This document shows positions 37,308 to 46,496 of a DNA stretch of 64,000 bases, one piece after another. The notes beneath the pieces were generated by a model. That model saw nothing but the letters and a program-made list of their open reading frames with translations, had not been told where the DNA came from and searched no databases. The stretch lies in contig NZ_JAMZMJ010000001.1 of assembly GCF_024714495.1 (NCBI RefSeq), positions 248,001 to 312,000 on the forward strand, in the 5' to 3' direction. Both the position numbers and the translations under genes were made by a program. This DNA comes from Marinoscillum pacificum. GTDB lineage: Bacteria > Bacteroidota > Bacteroidia > Cytophagales > Cyclobacteriaceae. Numbering within the stretch: position 1 is the stretch's first letter; each line of letters opens with the position of its first letter.

Positions 37308-37545
37308 TTTTGGTCGTTGGTTAGGGTGCAATTACTTTCTGAAGAATACCATCAATGGATAAGGTTTTCATTCAGAAAACAGACTCAATTGAAGCTAAGG
37401 GCGAAAAAAATCAACAATTGAGATTCGTAATAATATTTAGGAATTTTGAAAAAAGTGGCCTTGAATCAAATTATAAGGGATTTCAACGAATTTTATCAAA
37501 TTTTATTGAGCCATCTAAAAGAAATGGTTAGACTTACAATTACTT

Positions 37546-38676
37546 ATGAAGGAGCTATATTCGGATTTTGTATCTAAACTCAAGAAACTTTACGGAAAGT
37601 TTGATGAAAGCAACAAACGATTCGAAAAACGTAGTAATTCTGAAATTTCTAGAGAATTGGGGTATAGTGATGCTCAATTTTCCAGATTAATAAATGAAAC
37701 AGCCACAGAGGGAGAGTACCAACGTGCAATTCAAAATATTGATCGAATTATTAAAGTATCTCAATTAGAGGAGCAACTTGAGTTAGTAGGAAAACCAAAA
37801 TCTGATTGGAAAAGAAGCATCCTTTGGTTTCCAATTGCAGTGTGTCTACTTGTTTATGGAATATATTCTTTTTGGGACGTCCGTTCCATGAGCAATAAAA
37901 AGGTAAATCATCAGGCTGATCGGGACAATACATTACAGTGGTCTTTTGAAACTTCCTTTATCAATCCATTCAGTAAATTAGATGAACTTCCTGATGATTG
38001 TGATTTTCCTTGCTACAAGTATCAGGGTAAGTGGGCGTTGAAAACAGGATATAAAATTCCATTTTTCAGAGAACGCAATGGGTTTCATTATCTGGCGACA
38101 GAAGTCAATATGTATGCACGATGCATGCCTGAAAAGAATGAACTGGGGGAGATTTTGGAAGGATATGAATATCAAAAACATGAAATCTGGTATGACACTC
38201 ACGAATTACCACTAGATTCATTCACATTGGATGGAAATAGGCTTCAGGATTTTTACCAAAACCTAGATTTCAGTTCTACTGACAACTTTGTTAAAGTAGC
38301 TACGGTACATACTTTTTTTAGAAACGAATTTACCATTGAAGATAGTTTGATTCAACGTGTTGGGAAAGTGATAGGAAGAGATCTGGAATTTGAAGATGAA
38401 GAACTTTTAATTGCTCGTTTGGACGATAAAAGAAAAGTGAGTGATTTAAAAAATGAAATTAATCGAATAGCTAGCAATCGACTAGAAGATTTTTCAAGAC
38501 CTATAGCTTGTAACCCTGCTATTGTTCCGGATGTTGATTTTCATAATATCAAAGATGGGGCAGAAATGAGCTTTAGCTGTCAATTAACTACAAATAGAGT
38601 TTCATTCCATTATTCTAAGACATTTGTACTTGATAATCAATTCATTAAGAACAAATGCCAGACTTCTGAAAATTAA
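37546..38676 (+). CDS. Membrane-anchored HTH protein with large extracytoplasmic domain
   Basis: The 376-residue protein is not recognised as a named family. Residues 1-75 look cytoplasmic and contain a helix-turn-helix-like stretch (SNSEISRELGYSDAQFSRLINE). One transmembrane helix lies near residues 91-108 (ILWFPIAVCLLVYGIYSFW). The remaining 265 residues should be outside. They contain a small Cys pair (DDCDFPCYKY) and many aromatic residues. The layout resembles one-component membrane regulators such as ToxR or CadC, but in the order HTH, membrane helix, sensor of unknown fold. It is divergent from the chemoreceptor gene and upstream of the ECF sigma gene. Confidence 0.5.
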   Translation: MKELYSDFVSKLKKLYGKFDESNKRFEKRSNSEISRELGYSDAQFSRLINETATEGEYQRAIQNIDRIIKVSQLEEQLELVGKPKSDWKRSILWFPIAVCLLVYGIYSFWDVRSMSNKKVNHQADRDNTLQWSFETSFINPFSKLDELPDDCDFPCYKYQGKWALKTGYKIPFFRERNGFHYLATEVNMYARCMPEKNELGEILEGYEYQKHEIWYDTHELPLDSFTLDGNRLQDFYQNLDFSSTDNFVKVATVHTFFRNEFTIEDSLIQRVGKVIGRDLEFEDEELLIARLDDKRKVSDLKNEINRIASNRLEDFSRPIACNPAIVPDVDFHNIKDGAEMSFSCQLTTNRVSFHYSKTFVLDNQFIKNKCQTSEN

Positions 38677-38759
38677 ATCTCTAAATCGTTCGAATTTTTT
38701 TTTAATCATTTGTAAGAAATTTCACTGCCTTCTGTACTAGTTGGTCAAATGTTCGATTA

Positions 38760-39272
38760 ATGACGGAAACAAAACAGCAGGAAATACTTCATGACTGGTT
38801 AAATCGCCACAAAGGTCTCTTCTTCAAAGTAGTTCGGGCCTATGCTCATAATGAAGAAGATCGAGATGACCTCTTTCAAGAGATCACATTGCAAGTCTGG
38901 CGGTCTATTCCCAATTTCAGAGGTGAGTCTGCTGAGACAACCTGGATTTATCGAATTGCTTTCAATACCGCAATAAGATGGCACAGCAAAGAGCGAAAAC
39001 ATCAGGAAGGAAGACAATCCATGGAGTCTGCACCTGTTCTTGAAGCTCAGTCAAAGCATCAAGATGAGCGCCTTACGTGGCTCTATGAGCAGATAGGTAA
39101 ACTCTCCGAAGTGGAGAAATCACTGTGTCTGTTATTGTTGGATGGTTTCAGTTATAAGGAAATGTCCAACATTGTTGGGATATCAGAAAGCAACGTTGCG
39201 GTGAAGATTCACCGAATCAAAAAGTACTTGCAAGAACAATCAGAAAAAATGACTGCTAACAATGGAATTTGA
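38760..39272 (+). CDS. ECF-subfamily RNA polymerase sigma factor
   Basis: This 170-residue sigma-70 ECF protein has region 2 (EEDRDDLFQEITLQVWRSI and TTWIYRIAFNTAI) and region 4 (CLLLLDGFSYKEMSNIVGIS, then NVAVKIHRIKKYL). It directs RNA polymerase to a specific regulon when released from its partner. The downstream gene overlaps it by 11 bp and encodes a small membrane protein, the usual position of a cognate anti-sigma factor. The 83-bp upstream gap contains a T run and probably an autoregulated promoter. No regulon is evident. Confidence 0.92.
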   Translation: MTETKQQEILHDWLNRHKGLFFKVVRAYAHNEEDRDDLFQEITLQVWRSIPNFRGESAETTWIYRIAFNTAIRWHSKERKHQEGRQSMESAPVLEAQSKHQDERLTWLYEQIGKLSEVEKSLCLLLLDGFSYKEMSNIVGISESNVAVKIHRIKKYLQEQSEKMTANNGI

Positions 39273-39840
39273 AGACATGCAAAAAATATGGAATGCTGAT
39301 AGTCAGCAATATGCGTTTGCGATCAATGAAGACGCTATGCAAAAGAAAATACTGAATAAGAAGATTGGTGCGAGTAGAAAGATCAACCGAATGGAAATGT
39401 TCTTGATAGGAGTAAACCTGTTGGTTGGTTCCTTCATACTGGGCAAAAACCTTATTCTTGATTTGCACAATGTATACTTATATGGATTGTCCTTTGTCTT
39501 ATATGGTTCTGTGGTGTATATGTTCCTGCAAAGACAAAAAAGGATCAAAGGAGAAAATGAGTTTGATCGATCAATGCTCGGAGACATTAACCATGCCATT
39601 AATAATGCAACGTATCAGGAGCGGTTATCCATTTTTGCTTTTATCTATGGCATACCTGTTTTTGTTCTGGTTTGGTTCTCCGTTTATGAAAGTGATAAAT
39701 CAGCAGCCTTTCTGATAGGTGTAGCGATCTTCTTCATTCTCACTTTGGCTTTATCTGTAGTAGAACACCGAATGATTCATAGAAGACATAAGAGAAGACT
39801 AGTTCAGCTGAAAGAGATGCTGTTGAGCAACGAAAAGTAA
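39262..39840 (+). CDS. Four-helix membrane protein, putative partner of the ECF sigma factor
   Basis: The 192-residue protein has a cytoplasmic N-terminus of about 45 residues (EDMQKIWNADSQQYAF). Two membrane hairpins follow, at about 46-63 with 71-88 and about 122-140 with 147-166. The tail is basic (HRRHKRRLVQLKE). No zinc-binding anti-sigma motif is present. Its start overlaps the sigma gene by 11 bp, so the two are made together. By position it may sequester the sigma factor through its N-terminal segment. I know of no named family for it. Confidence 0.6.
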   Translation: MEFEDMQKIWNADSQQYAFAINEDAMQKKILNKKIGASRKINRMEMFLIGVNLLVGSFILGKNLILDLHNVYLYGLSFVLYGSVVYMFLQRQKRIKGENEFDRSMLGDINHAINNATYQERLSIFAFIYGIPVFVLVWFSVYESDKSAAFLIGVAIFFILTLALSVVEHRMIHRRHKRRLVQLKEMLLSNEK

Positions 39841-39876
39841 ATCTAGTTATTAAATTAGGGCTAAATTCCGATTTAT

Positions 39877-40533
39877 ATGAAGCTCAATCCTAAATACTGG
39901 AACTCTGTTATTGCAACAAATGTATTGCAGTTCATTTTCATTTTCAGTAGTGTTTATTTTGCCTTCTGGCTAACAGAACGGCGCGCCACAAAAGAGCTGG
40001 AAAACGTTGAAGCACTTGCTATAGAGGCAATTACCAAAGAGCTTAGAAGTAATTTGATTGAGTTAGAAAAATCACAAATATATCATGATGCCTTAGTTAG
40101 TAATCTTCAATACTTGTATGATAGCCTGAAAGAGTATCCAGATAGAATAGGTGAAAATTCGTTGATGGACTTATTTTCTGCTCAAGTTGAAAGAAATGGC
40201 AATACCATCGCTTTTCCTTTTATAAGCAGGGTTTCATGGGACTCTTTTAAGCAATCACAGGCGTTTATGGTAATGGATTATGAACTCTCAAACGTAATCA
40301 ACAAACATTTTAGATTGCAAGAACTCGGGGTTGAGTCAACAGCCCTCAAGATGAGGGATTTCTTCTTTTCAAATGAGATGTATGAAGAAAGAGTTCAATT
40401 AGCTCAGTTATTACGATTGATATACTTGTTTCAAGAAATCAATGGTCAGGAAGTCTATCTAATAAACAGCACTAAAATGACGATAGAATTGTTGGCAAAG
40501 AATTATGATCAAGTAGAAGAAACAGAAAGCTGA
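39877..40533 (+). CDS. Single-pass membrane protein of unknown function
   Basis: The 218-residue protein has one N-terminal membrane helix (about residues 14-31, NVLQFIFIFSSVYFAFWL). A soluble, mostly helical region follows with a short Glu-rich coiled coil (TKELENVEALAIEAITKEL). It resembles the many Bacteroidota proteins with an anchor followed by a helical domain that have only DUF names, but I cannot assign one. It follows the sigma operon by 36 bp and could belong to it. Its 3' end overlaps the opposing araC-type gene by 25 bp. Confidence 0.6.
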   Translation: MKLNPKYWNSVIATNVLQFIFIFSSVYFAFWLTERRATKELENVEALAIEAITKELRSNLIELEKSQIYHDALVSNLQYLYDSLKEYPDRIGENSLMDLFSAQVERNGNTIAFPFISRVSWDSFKQSQAFMVMDYELSNVINKHFRLQELGVESTALKMRDFFFSNEMYEERVQLAQLLRLIYLFQEINGQEVYLINSTKMTIELLAKNYDQVEETES

Positions 40534-41435
40534 TACTCTCTAGGAGTCATACCCACTTCTTGCTTAAAGCTTTTGGTGAAGTGGGACACATTCTCAAATC
40601 CACTTGCATAACAGACTTCTGTTATGCTGGTTTTCAAGGACTTAAGATCTTTCTGAGCCAATTGAATGCGTGATTTCAAAATGAATTGAGCAGGAGTAAC
40701 GCCCATGGTTTCTTTAAACTTCTTAAAGAAAGAGGCACGACTCATACAAGCCTGATCAGCCAGTTTGTTCATGTCAATTTTACCACGAAGATTCACCTTG
40801 ATGTATTGAACAGCATTGGCCAATGCATTACTTGCCGATAACATGTTGTAAGATTCTTCAAACAAGACTCTGGCTTGGGTCTGCATCAGTCGAATGAGCA
40901 TTTCTCGAAGAGTCAGCTCGACCATCAAGTCCTTTACTTTTCCCTGTTCGCTCTTGGTAATCTTCACAATACGGTTGACCGTATCGGCCAATTCCATGTT
41001 ATTGGTTAAATGGAAAATGGAAGGATCGATGTTCCAGTCACCCCAGGTTTGAGCTTTTGGATGTAAATCGTTCAGATTATCGATCGTTTTTTTGATCACA
41101 TCATCTGAAATGGTCAATGCGATACATTGCGTAGGACTTTGCTTCTTGGCATCTGGAAAATCAATGTTCATCAATTCTCCAGGAGGTAGAATGACAGACT
41201 CACCCGGTAGGTAGTCGAAAGCTTGACGCTTAGGCAACTTCATGACTTTTTTACCAGAAAGCATGCTGGTTAGCACGAAGTGATTGAAAACTAAATTGAC
41301 ATTTTCTGCACTCTGATGTGTCTCAAACAAGTTGAGTTCGCACATGTCAAATGAGTGGGCCGTGCGATTTTCAACTAGTGTGAAAAGCGAGCGCTCATCT
41401 TTCGGGGCAAATGTATCAATCAGGTACTTCTTCAT
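40509..41435 (-). CDS. AraC-family transcriptional regulator
   Basis: With the ATG at 41435 the product has 308 residues (MKKYLIDTFAPKDERS). An ATG at 41480 would add 15 residues without family support. An N-terminal sensor with a cupin-like segment (YLPGESVILPPGELM) precedes two C-terminal HTH motifs (NKLADQACMSRASFFKKFKE and SITEVCYASGFENVSHFTKSFK). It is divergent from an aldehyde dehydrogenase gene, and this pair plus DUF779 recurs in bacteria that oxidise alcohols or acetaldehyde. The two-copy 16-bp repeat between the genes at 41533-41569 is its likely binding site. Confidence 0.9.
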   Translation of the reverse strand: MKKYLIDTFAPKDERSLFTLVENRTAHSFDMCELNLFETHQSAENVNLVFNHFVLTSMLSGKKVMKLPKRQAFDYLPGESVILPPGELMNIDFPDAKKQSPTQCIALTISDDVIKKTIDNLNDLHPKAQTWGDWNIDPSIFHLTNNMELADTVNRIVKITKSEQGKVKDLMVELTLREMLIRLMQTQARVLFEESYNMLSASNALANAVQYIKVNLRGKIDMNKLADQACMSRASFFKKFKETMGVTPAQFILKSRIQLAQKDLKSLKTSITEVCYASGFENVSHFTKSFKQEVGMTPREYQLSVSST

Positions 41436-41532
41436 GTCAAGATTGTGTAATTGACTTCTAAAAAGCCAACATTTTACCAATATGCAAAAACTTTCGCATA
41501 TATAAGGTGTGAGATTAAGGAATTTTCAAAGA

Positions 41533-41569
41533 TTAGACGCTCAGCAAATCGTTTTAGACGCTCAGCAAA
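41533..41569. promoter_or_regulatory. AraC-type operator: 16-bp direct repeat with 21-bp period
   Basis: TTAGACGCTCAGCAAA occurs at 41533-41548 and is repeated exactly at 41554-41569. The 21-bp period is two helical turns and places both copies on the same DNA face, as for the adjacent half-sites bound by AraC proteins. It lies between the divergent araC-type and aldehyde dehydrogenase genes, about 61-97 bp before the latter. Confidence 0.75.
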
Positions 41570-41629
41570 ATGAAGTTGAATTTATTGAAGGAGTTTTAGA
41601 GAACGCTTTTAATAACAACAACTTTAAAA

Positions 41630-43159
41630 ATGAGTATGGAAACTTTAACAGAAGCTTATCAAGTAGTCGAGCGGCCGGCAATCAAGTCGCAATATGAGCA
41701 TTTTATAGGAGGAGAGTGGGTAAAGCCAAGCTCTGGTGAATACTTTGACAACATTAGCCCCATAGATGGCAAAGTGTTCACTCAATCTGCAAGAGGAAAT
41801 GCCACTGATGTCGAAAAAGCATTGGACGCAGCCCACAAGGCGTTTGCCACATGGTCCAAAGAATCTGCAGCAGCAAGAAGCAATGTCTTGTTGAAAATTG
41901 CAGACATTATTGAAGATAATTTAGAAATGCTCGCAAGAGTTGAAACCATCGATAATGGTAAGGCTCTTAGAGAAACAAGAGCTGCTGATTTACCACTTTG
42001 TGTAGATCACTTTAGATATTTCGCTGGTGTGATCAGAGGTGACGAAAGCACCATGTCTGAGCATGATGAAAACACCGTAAGCATTAACCTACAAGAGCCG
42101 CTAGGAGTGGTTGGACAAATTATTCCATGGAACTTCCCATTGTTAATGGCTACATGGAAAATAGCTCCAGCTTTGGCTGCAGGTTGTACAACTGTTGTGA
42201 AACCAGCTGAGCAAACTCCAACATCTATTATGGTGTTAATGGAGTTGATTGCAGGAGTGGTGCCTCCGGGAGTAATCAACGTGGTTACTGGATTTGGTAC
42301 AGAAGCTGGTAAGCCGTTGGCAACTTCCTCAAGAGTAGCTAAAGTGGCTTTCACAGGTGAAACTACTACAGGACGTTTGATCATGCAGTATGCATCGGAA
42401 AACTTGATTCCAGTGACTATGGAGCTAGGAGGTAAGTCTCCAAACATCTTTATGCCATCAATCGCTGAGGCAGATGATGAATTCTTTGACAAATGTGTGG
42501 AAGGTGCGGTGATGTTTGCCTTGAATCAAGGTGAAGTATGTACTTGTCCCTCAAGATTACTAGTTCATGATTCTATCTATGATCGTTTCATGGAGCGCGT
42601 AGTGGAAAGAACAAATGCGATTAAATTGGGTCATCCTCTGGATGGTTCTGTTATGATGGGTGCTCAGGCTTCCAACGATCAATATGAGAAGATCTTGAGC
42701 TATATGGATATTGGTAAAAAAGAAGGAGCCGAAGCACTTTGTGGTGGTGGAGCTGCCAACTTGAATAGTGGATTGGAAAACGGATATTACATCCAACCAA
42801 CCATCTTTAGAGGCCACAACAAAATGAGAATTTTCCAGGAGGAAATCTTCGGTCCAGTAACCTCTGTTACTACGTTCAAAGATGTGAACGATGCGTTGGA
42901 AATCGCCAATGACACCTTGTACGGTTTGGGTGCAGGTCTTTGGACCAGAGATGCTCATGAGATCTACAAAATGCCAAGAGAGATCAAAGCAGGTAGAGTT
43001 TGGGTAAACTGTTATCACGCTTATCCGGCGCATGCTCCGTTTGGAGGATATAAGAAGTCTGGATTCGGAAGAGAGACACACAAAATGATGCTGAATCACT
43101 ATAGAAACACCAAAAACATGTTGATCAGCTACGATAAGAAGAAATTAGGATTCTTCTAA
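41630..43159 (+). CDS. NAD(P)-dependent aldehyde dehydrogenase (acetaldehyde-type)
   Basis: The 509-residue enzyme has the full aldehyde dehydrogenase set: [21 protein letters not shown], the cofactor loop FTGETTTGR, the catalytic Glu in MELGGKSPN, and the catalytic Cys in [13 protein letters not shown]. The late [15 protein letters not shown] block is present. A PF-type EEIFGPV segment precedes it. The neighbours, an AraC regulator and DUF779, match the acoD/exaC-like acetaldehyde dehydrogenase context. It oxidises aldehydes to acids in the cytoplasm. A second ATG two codons in is possible. The upstream two-site operator suggests activation by the divergent regulator. Confidence 0.95.
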   Translation: MSMETLTEAYQVVERPAIKSQYEHFIGGEWVKPSSGEYFDNISPIDGKVFTQSARGNATDVEKALDAAHKAFATWSKESAAARSNVLLKIADIIEDNLEMLARVETIDNGKALRETRAADLPLCVDHFRYFAGVIRGDESTMSEHDENTVSINLQEPLGVVGQIIPWNFPLLMATWKIAPALAAGCTTVVKPAEQTPTSIMVLMELIAGVVPPGVINVVTGFGTEAGKPLATSSRVAKVAFTGETTTGRLIMQYASENLIPVTMELGGKSPNIFMPSIAEADDEFFDKCVEGAVMFALNQGEVCTCPSRLLVHDSIYDRFMERVVERTNAIKLGHPLDGSVMMGAQASNDQYEKILSYMDIGKKEGAEALCGGGAANLNSGLENGYYIQPTIFRGHNKMRIFQEEIFGPVTSVTTFKDVNDALEIANDTLYGLGAGLWTRDAHEIYKMPREIKAGRVWVNCYHAYPAHAPFGGYKKSGFGRETHKMMLNHYRNTKNMLISYDKKKLGFF

Positions 43160-43268
43160 AAATCTAATCCAAAGGTTAGACCCATAATGACGAATGACTT
43201 CTTATTGAAATCATTGTCAGGGTAAAGGGGGTTCGGCTGGTTACCGGACTTATTGACTAATGTTGTTG

Positions 43269-43302
43269 ACATGCCTGATCCACTGGGTTGGGCATGTTTT
43301 TA
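43269..43302 (+). terminator. Intrinsic terminator between aldehyde dehydrogenase and DUF779 gene
   Basis: ACATGCC (43269-43275) pairs with GGCATGT (43291-43297), followed by TTTTTAC. The following TACTTTG (43301-43307) resembles a -7 element, so the DUF779 gene may have its own promoter. Confidence 0.65.
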
Positions 43303-43358
43303 CTTTGTCGTCACTCACTGAATCAACGTCTAAACCTCAGTGACTACTAGCAATTAAG

Positions 43359-43790
43359 ATGAGTCTAAGCGAGTCTTTAACCATCTCAATCACCCCATTA
43401 AACCCACTCAATACACCCAAAATGATAGAACGAATCGGAATAACCAAAGCGGCATCTGCTGCAATAGAGGACCTGAAAGGAAGGTACGGAAAGCTCATGT
43501 TTCACCAAAGCGGTGGCTGTTGCGATGGCTCATCACCCATGTGTTTTGAGGATGGAGACTTCAAAATAGGAGAAAGTGACATCTTACTAGGGCATGTAGA
43601 TGATTGTCCCTTTTACATGTCCAAAGAGCAATATGAGTATTGGAAACATACACACCTGACTTTGGATATCACAAAAGGTAGGGGAAGTAGTTTTTCCCTC
43701 GAAATCCCTATGGGCATTCGGTTTCTTATTCGATCCAGATTGCTTTCAGAAGAGGAATTAGCAGCGCTGAAAAAGGAAGGAAGATTCTAG
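43359..43790 (+). CDS. DUF779-family protein
   Basis: The 143-residue protein matches DUF779, with GKLMFHQSGGCCDGSSPMC near residues 45-63 and LLGHVDDCPFYMSKEQYEYW. The Cys-Cys and later Cys residues suggest metal or redox binding. The family is repeatedly encoded beside acetaldehyde dehydrogenases and AraC regulators, as here, and may assist the dehydrogenase. Its biochemical role is unproven. The frame also has an ATG at 43422 (MIERIG), which fits the family's usual N-terminus better and would give 122 residues. Confidence 0.85.
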   Translation: MSLSESLTISITPLNPLNTPKMIERIGITKAASAAIEDLKGRYGKLMFHQSGGCCDGSSPMCFEDGDFKIGESDILLGHVDDCPFYMSKEQYEYWKHTHLTLDITKGRGSSFSLEIPMGIRFLIRSRLLSEEELAALKKEGRF

Positions 43791-43902
43791 TTACTCCGAA
43801 TTTCAATTATGCCATAATCTGATACAACGAATATTAATTAGCTACTTCATGCGAGGACAAAACTCATTCGCCAATGAGTAAATGTGTTGTATCAAATGTC
43901 AC

Positions 43903-43946
43903 CTAACAAAAAAGGTCACTACTCCATGCAGCGACCTTTAGTTAGT
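43903..43946. terminator. Intrinsic terminator between DUF779 and carbonic anhydrase genes
   Basis: CTAAC plus AAAGGTC (43903-43917) pair with GACCTTT plus GTTAG (43933-43946), with an A run on the plus strand and therefore a T run on the minus strand. It can end the convergent carbonic anhydrase transcript. Confidence 0.7.
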
Positions 43947-43982
43947 TATTTCAAATGCCAATTATTGGTTTAAACCTATACC

Positions 43983-44609
43983 TTAATCCAAGTGATAGAT
44001 TTCCATAATGTTGGACATGATTTTGCTGTAATCCACATTTAAATCAATCAGTTTGCCTGAGTGAATGTCGAATACCCAACCATGAATGCTAATGCCTCTA
44101 TCTCTAAATGCATGTTGTACCACTGCAGCTTTACTTACATTGATGCACTGCTCTTCTACATTTAGTTCAACTAAACGCTTGTAACGTTGCTCTTCATCTT
44201 CGATGCCATTCAACTCCTCTTTGTGAGTTCTATATACATCACGAATGTTTCTCAACCATGGGTTTAGGATACCCAAATCCTGAGACTGCATAGCCGCTTT
44301 CACGCCACCACAGTAATAGTGTCCACAAACCACTATGTGATTTACCTTCAGATACTTCACAGCATACTCGATAACGGACATGGCACTTAGATCCGTGTTA
44401 GGAACCATATTGGCAATGTTTCTGTGAATAAACGCTTCGCCAGGTTGAACACCCATCAGCTCCTCAGCAGTCACACGACTATCTGAGCATCCGATGTAAA
44501 GGATTTCAGGGCTTTGTCCCTCTGACAATTTTGCAAAATAGTCTTTGTCAAGCTTTAATCGGTCCTCAACCCAACTTCTATTGTTGTCAAATATTTGCTT
44601 TATTTCCAT
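43983..44609 (-). CDS. Beta-class carbonic anhydrase
   Basis: Taking the ATG at 44609 gives about 208 residues (MEIKQIFDNN). The frame reaches back to 44630. The zinc ligands are all present: YIGCSDSRV supplies Cys, Asp and Arg, and VVCGHYYCGGV supplies His and Cys. Residues around IHGWVFDIHSGKLIDL complete the fold. It interconverts carbon dioxide and bicarbonate in the cytoplasm, supplying carboxylases. No transporter gene adjoins in an operon. The MFS gene is divergent, about 150 bp away. Confidence 0.95.
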   Translation of the reverse strand: MEIKQIFDNNRSWVEDRLKLDKDYFAKLSEGQSPEILYIGCSDSRVTAEELMGVQPGEAFIHRNIANMVPNTDLSAMSVIEYAVKYLKVNHIVVCGHYYCGGVKAAMQSQDLGILNPWLRNIRDVYRTHKEELNGIEDEEQRYKRLVELNVEEQCINVSKAAVVQHAFRDRGISIHGWVFDIHSGKLIDLNVDYSKIMSNIMEIYHLD

Positions 44610-44759
44610 TGTGATAGTTTTAGTGCGCAATCATGAGCTAAAATAGTACACTTTGTCCGAAAGGCAAATGCATTTTGATTTTGGCTAAATGTAACATCCA
44701 TCGGTTGAAAGTTCTTTTTTGTACCAGTTTCCAAGTAATAAACCTTAAGTTGCAGGGAC

Positions 44760-45995
44760 ATGAAACTCAAGGATGTCCTCATTTTAGTTACGCTGATGAT
44801 TATAGGAGAGGTGGTGTTCATATTGCCATTCGTGATACTCCGAATCTTTCGTCCTACATTCTTAACGGTTTTTGAAACAACTAATCTTGAGATTGGAACC
44901 GCCTTTTCAGCCTATGGTATTGTTGCAATGATCGCCTATTTCGCTGGTGGACCAATCGCAGACCGATTCAATCCAAAAAAGCTCATTCCTTTTGCATTGC
45001 TTATGACTTCTTTAGGTGGAATATGGATGTATACCATTCCTTCCATGACAAGTATGATAGTGTTGTATGCATTTTGGGGAGCATCTACGATTTTGCTCTT
45101 TTGGTCTTCATTTGTCAAAGCACAGCGAATACTTGGATTGCAAACAGGTCAGGGTAAATCATTTGGCTTAGTAGATGCAGGACGAGGCGTTATAGCCGCT
45201 CTGATGGCGTTTGTCGCGGTGTTTTTATTGGACCATCTGATTCCTAATGATCCGGATAGTGTTTCGTACTTAAACTTAAAATGTGCTTTTCAGTCGATTA
45301 TTTTAATCTTCACCATATTCACTGCTCTATGCGCCGTATTGGCCTATTTCGTACTAGAAGATGATCAGAGTTCATCGCCAGGGTTTAATATGAAAGGTGT
45401 CCAGTCTATCGTTAAAAAGTCGGTCATCTGGAAACATGCCATCATTGTGTTGTGCGCCTATGTAGGTTACAAGTGCACGGATGATTTTTCACTTTATGCG
45501 AGTGACACACTTCATTATGATGATGTAGAATCAGCACGGCTAGCAGCCATCACTTTCTGGGCCAGACCTGTCGCTGCGGTTATAAGTGGCATTATCGCTG
45601 ATAAATGGCTCACGTCTAAAACGATCATAGCTGGATTTATCATTACGGCTATTGGAAGTGCCTTGATTGCTAGTGGTTGGATGGTGCGAATGGAAGTTTA
45701 TCTGGTGATCACATTAACACTCACCAGTGTAGCCATTTATGGACTTAGAGGAGTCTATTATGCGCTATTTGAGGAATCACAGCTTTCCTTGAAAGTAACA
45801 GGAAGTGCTGCGGGAATAGTGTCCGTGATAGGATATACACCAGATATATTCATGGGTCCACTCATGGGTGTCATCCTTGATCATAATCCAGGAGCATTGG
45901 GGCATCAATACTTATTTATGGTTCTGGTTGGCTTTAGTATACTTGGGTTACTCGTGGCTATCAGTTTCTTGCGGAATCACTTAGCTACTCCTTAA
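44760..45995 (+). CDS. Major facilitator superfamily transporter
   Basis: The 411-residue protein has 12 membrane segments and a loop 2-3 signature (AGGPIADRFNPKKLIPF) between helices 2 and 3, a standard MFS marker. DAGRGVIAALMAF and the C-terminal IVSVIGYTPDIFMGPLMG also fit a nitrate/hexuronate-like MFS group. The substrate is not identifiable. It lies opposite the carbonic anhydrase gene, and its 3' end overlaps the thioesterase gene by 15 bp. Confidence 0.87.
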   Translation: MKLKDVLILVTLMIIGEVVFILPFVILRIFRPTFLTVFETTNLEIGTAFSAYGIVAMIAYFAGGPIADRFNPKKLIPFALLMTSLGGIWMYTIPSMTSMIVLYAFWGASTILLFWSSFVKAQRILGLQTGQGKSFGLVDAGRGVIAALMAFVAVFLLDHLIPNDPDSVSYLNLKCAFQSIILIFTIFTALCAVLAYFVLEDDQSSSPGFNMKGVQSIVKKSVIWKHAIIVLCAYVGYKCTDDFSLYASDTLHYDDVESARLAAITFWARPVAAVISGIIADKWLTSKTIIAGFIITAIGSALIASGWMVRMEVYLVITLTLTSVAIYGLRGVYYALFEESQLSLKVTGSAAGIVSVIGYTPDIFMGPLMGVILDHNPGALGHQYLFMVLVGFSILGLLVAISFLRNHLATP

Positions 45996-46418
45996 CTCAT
46001 TCAAACTGTTGTTATATAAATCCATGAATTTTTCAGGAATTCGAGTGGGTTTCTTACGCTCTATATCAATAAAATATCCGTCCTGAATTCCTTTGGCATG
46101 TATTTTAGAATCGGTTTTTATTTCAAATGAACATTCCCATTTCGATTTGGAAACATTGGATAACCATACATAACCAGTCGGTTGGTCCAAAATGGTCAGA
46201 GGGTATTTGTATTCTACTTGAGTAGTAGCCAATACAGGAGATTTGTTTTCTTTATATAATTCCTGAAAAGGATAATAAGTGTCCAGAAAGTGCATTCTAA
46301 GGTCTTCAAACCACCTGACGTAAACAATATTGCTTACGATTCCTAAGACATCAATATCATAGCCATTTACGGGTATTGGTTTCTCTAAAAGTAGGGGTCT
46401 GATAGTTGTTTCGCTCAT
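45981..46418 (-). CDS. YbgC/4HBT-type acyl-CoA thioesterase
   Basis: The 145-residue hotdog protein has NGYDIDVLGIVSNIVYVRWFED, matching the 4-hydroxybenzoyl-CoA thioesterase motif with its catalytic Asp near residue 22. It probably hydrolyses short or aromatic acyl-CoAs in the cytoplasm. It converges on the MFS gene with a 15-bp overlap and lies downstream of a terminator at 46459-46490, so it should have its own promoter. Confidence 0.82.
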   Translation of the reverse strand: MSETTIRPLLLEKPIPVNGYDIDVLGIVSNIVYVRWFEDLRMHFLDTYYPFQELYKENKSPVLATTQVEYKYPLTILDQPTGYVWLSNVSKSKWECSFEIKTDSKIHAKGIQDGYFIDIERKKPTRIPEKFMDLYNNSLNELRSS

Positions 46419-46458
46419 AACTTAAATTAGTATTTATTGCCTACGGCTAATAACTAAA

Positions 46459-46490
46459 AAAGGTATCCCAAAATTCATTGAGATACCTTA
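46459..46490 (-). terminator. Intrinsic terminator (minus strand) after small ORF
   Basis: AAGGTATC (46460-46467) pairs with GATACCTT (46481-46488). On the minus strand the stem is followed by a T run. It closes a transcript that would contain the 33-codon ORF and the 123-residue gene upstream of it. Confidence 0.75.
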
Positions 46491-46496
46491 AAATCT

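Noticed and set aside
35082-37506. Identical 16-mer TTTTATCAAATTTTAT at 35082-35097 and 37491-37506 on both sides of the chemoreceptor gene
   Set aside because: It is extremely AT-rich and low in complexity. One copy runs into the stop codon. Chance or local composition is enough to explain it.
41509-41697. 62-codon frame upstream of the aldehyde dehydrogenase
   Set aside because: It covers the direct-repeat operator and runs into the dehydrogenase gene in another frame, so it is better explained as regulatory sequence.
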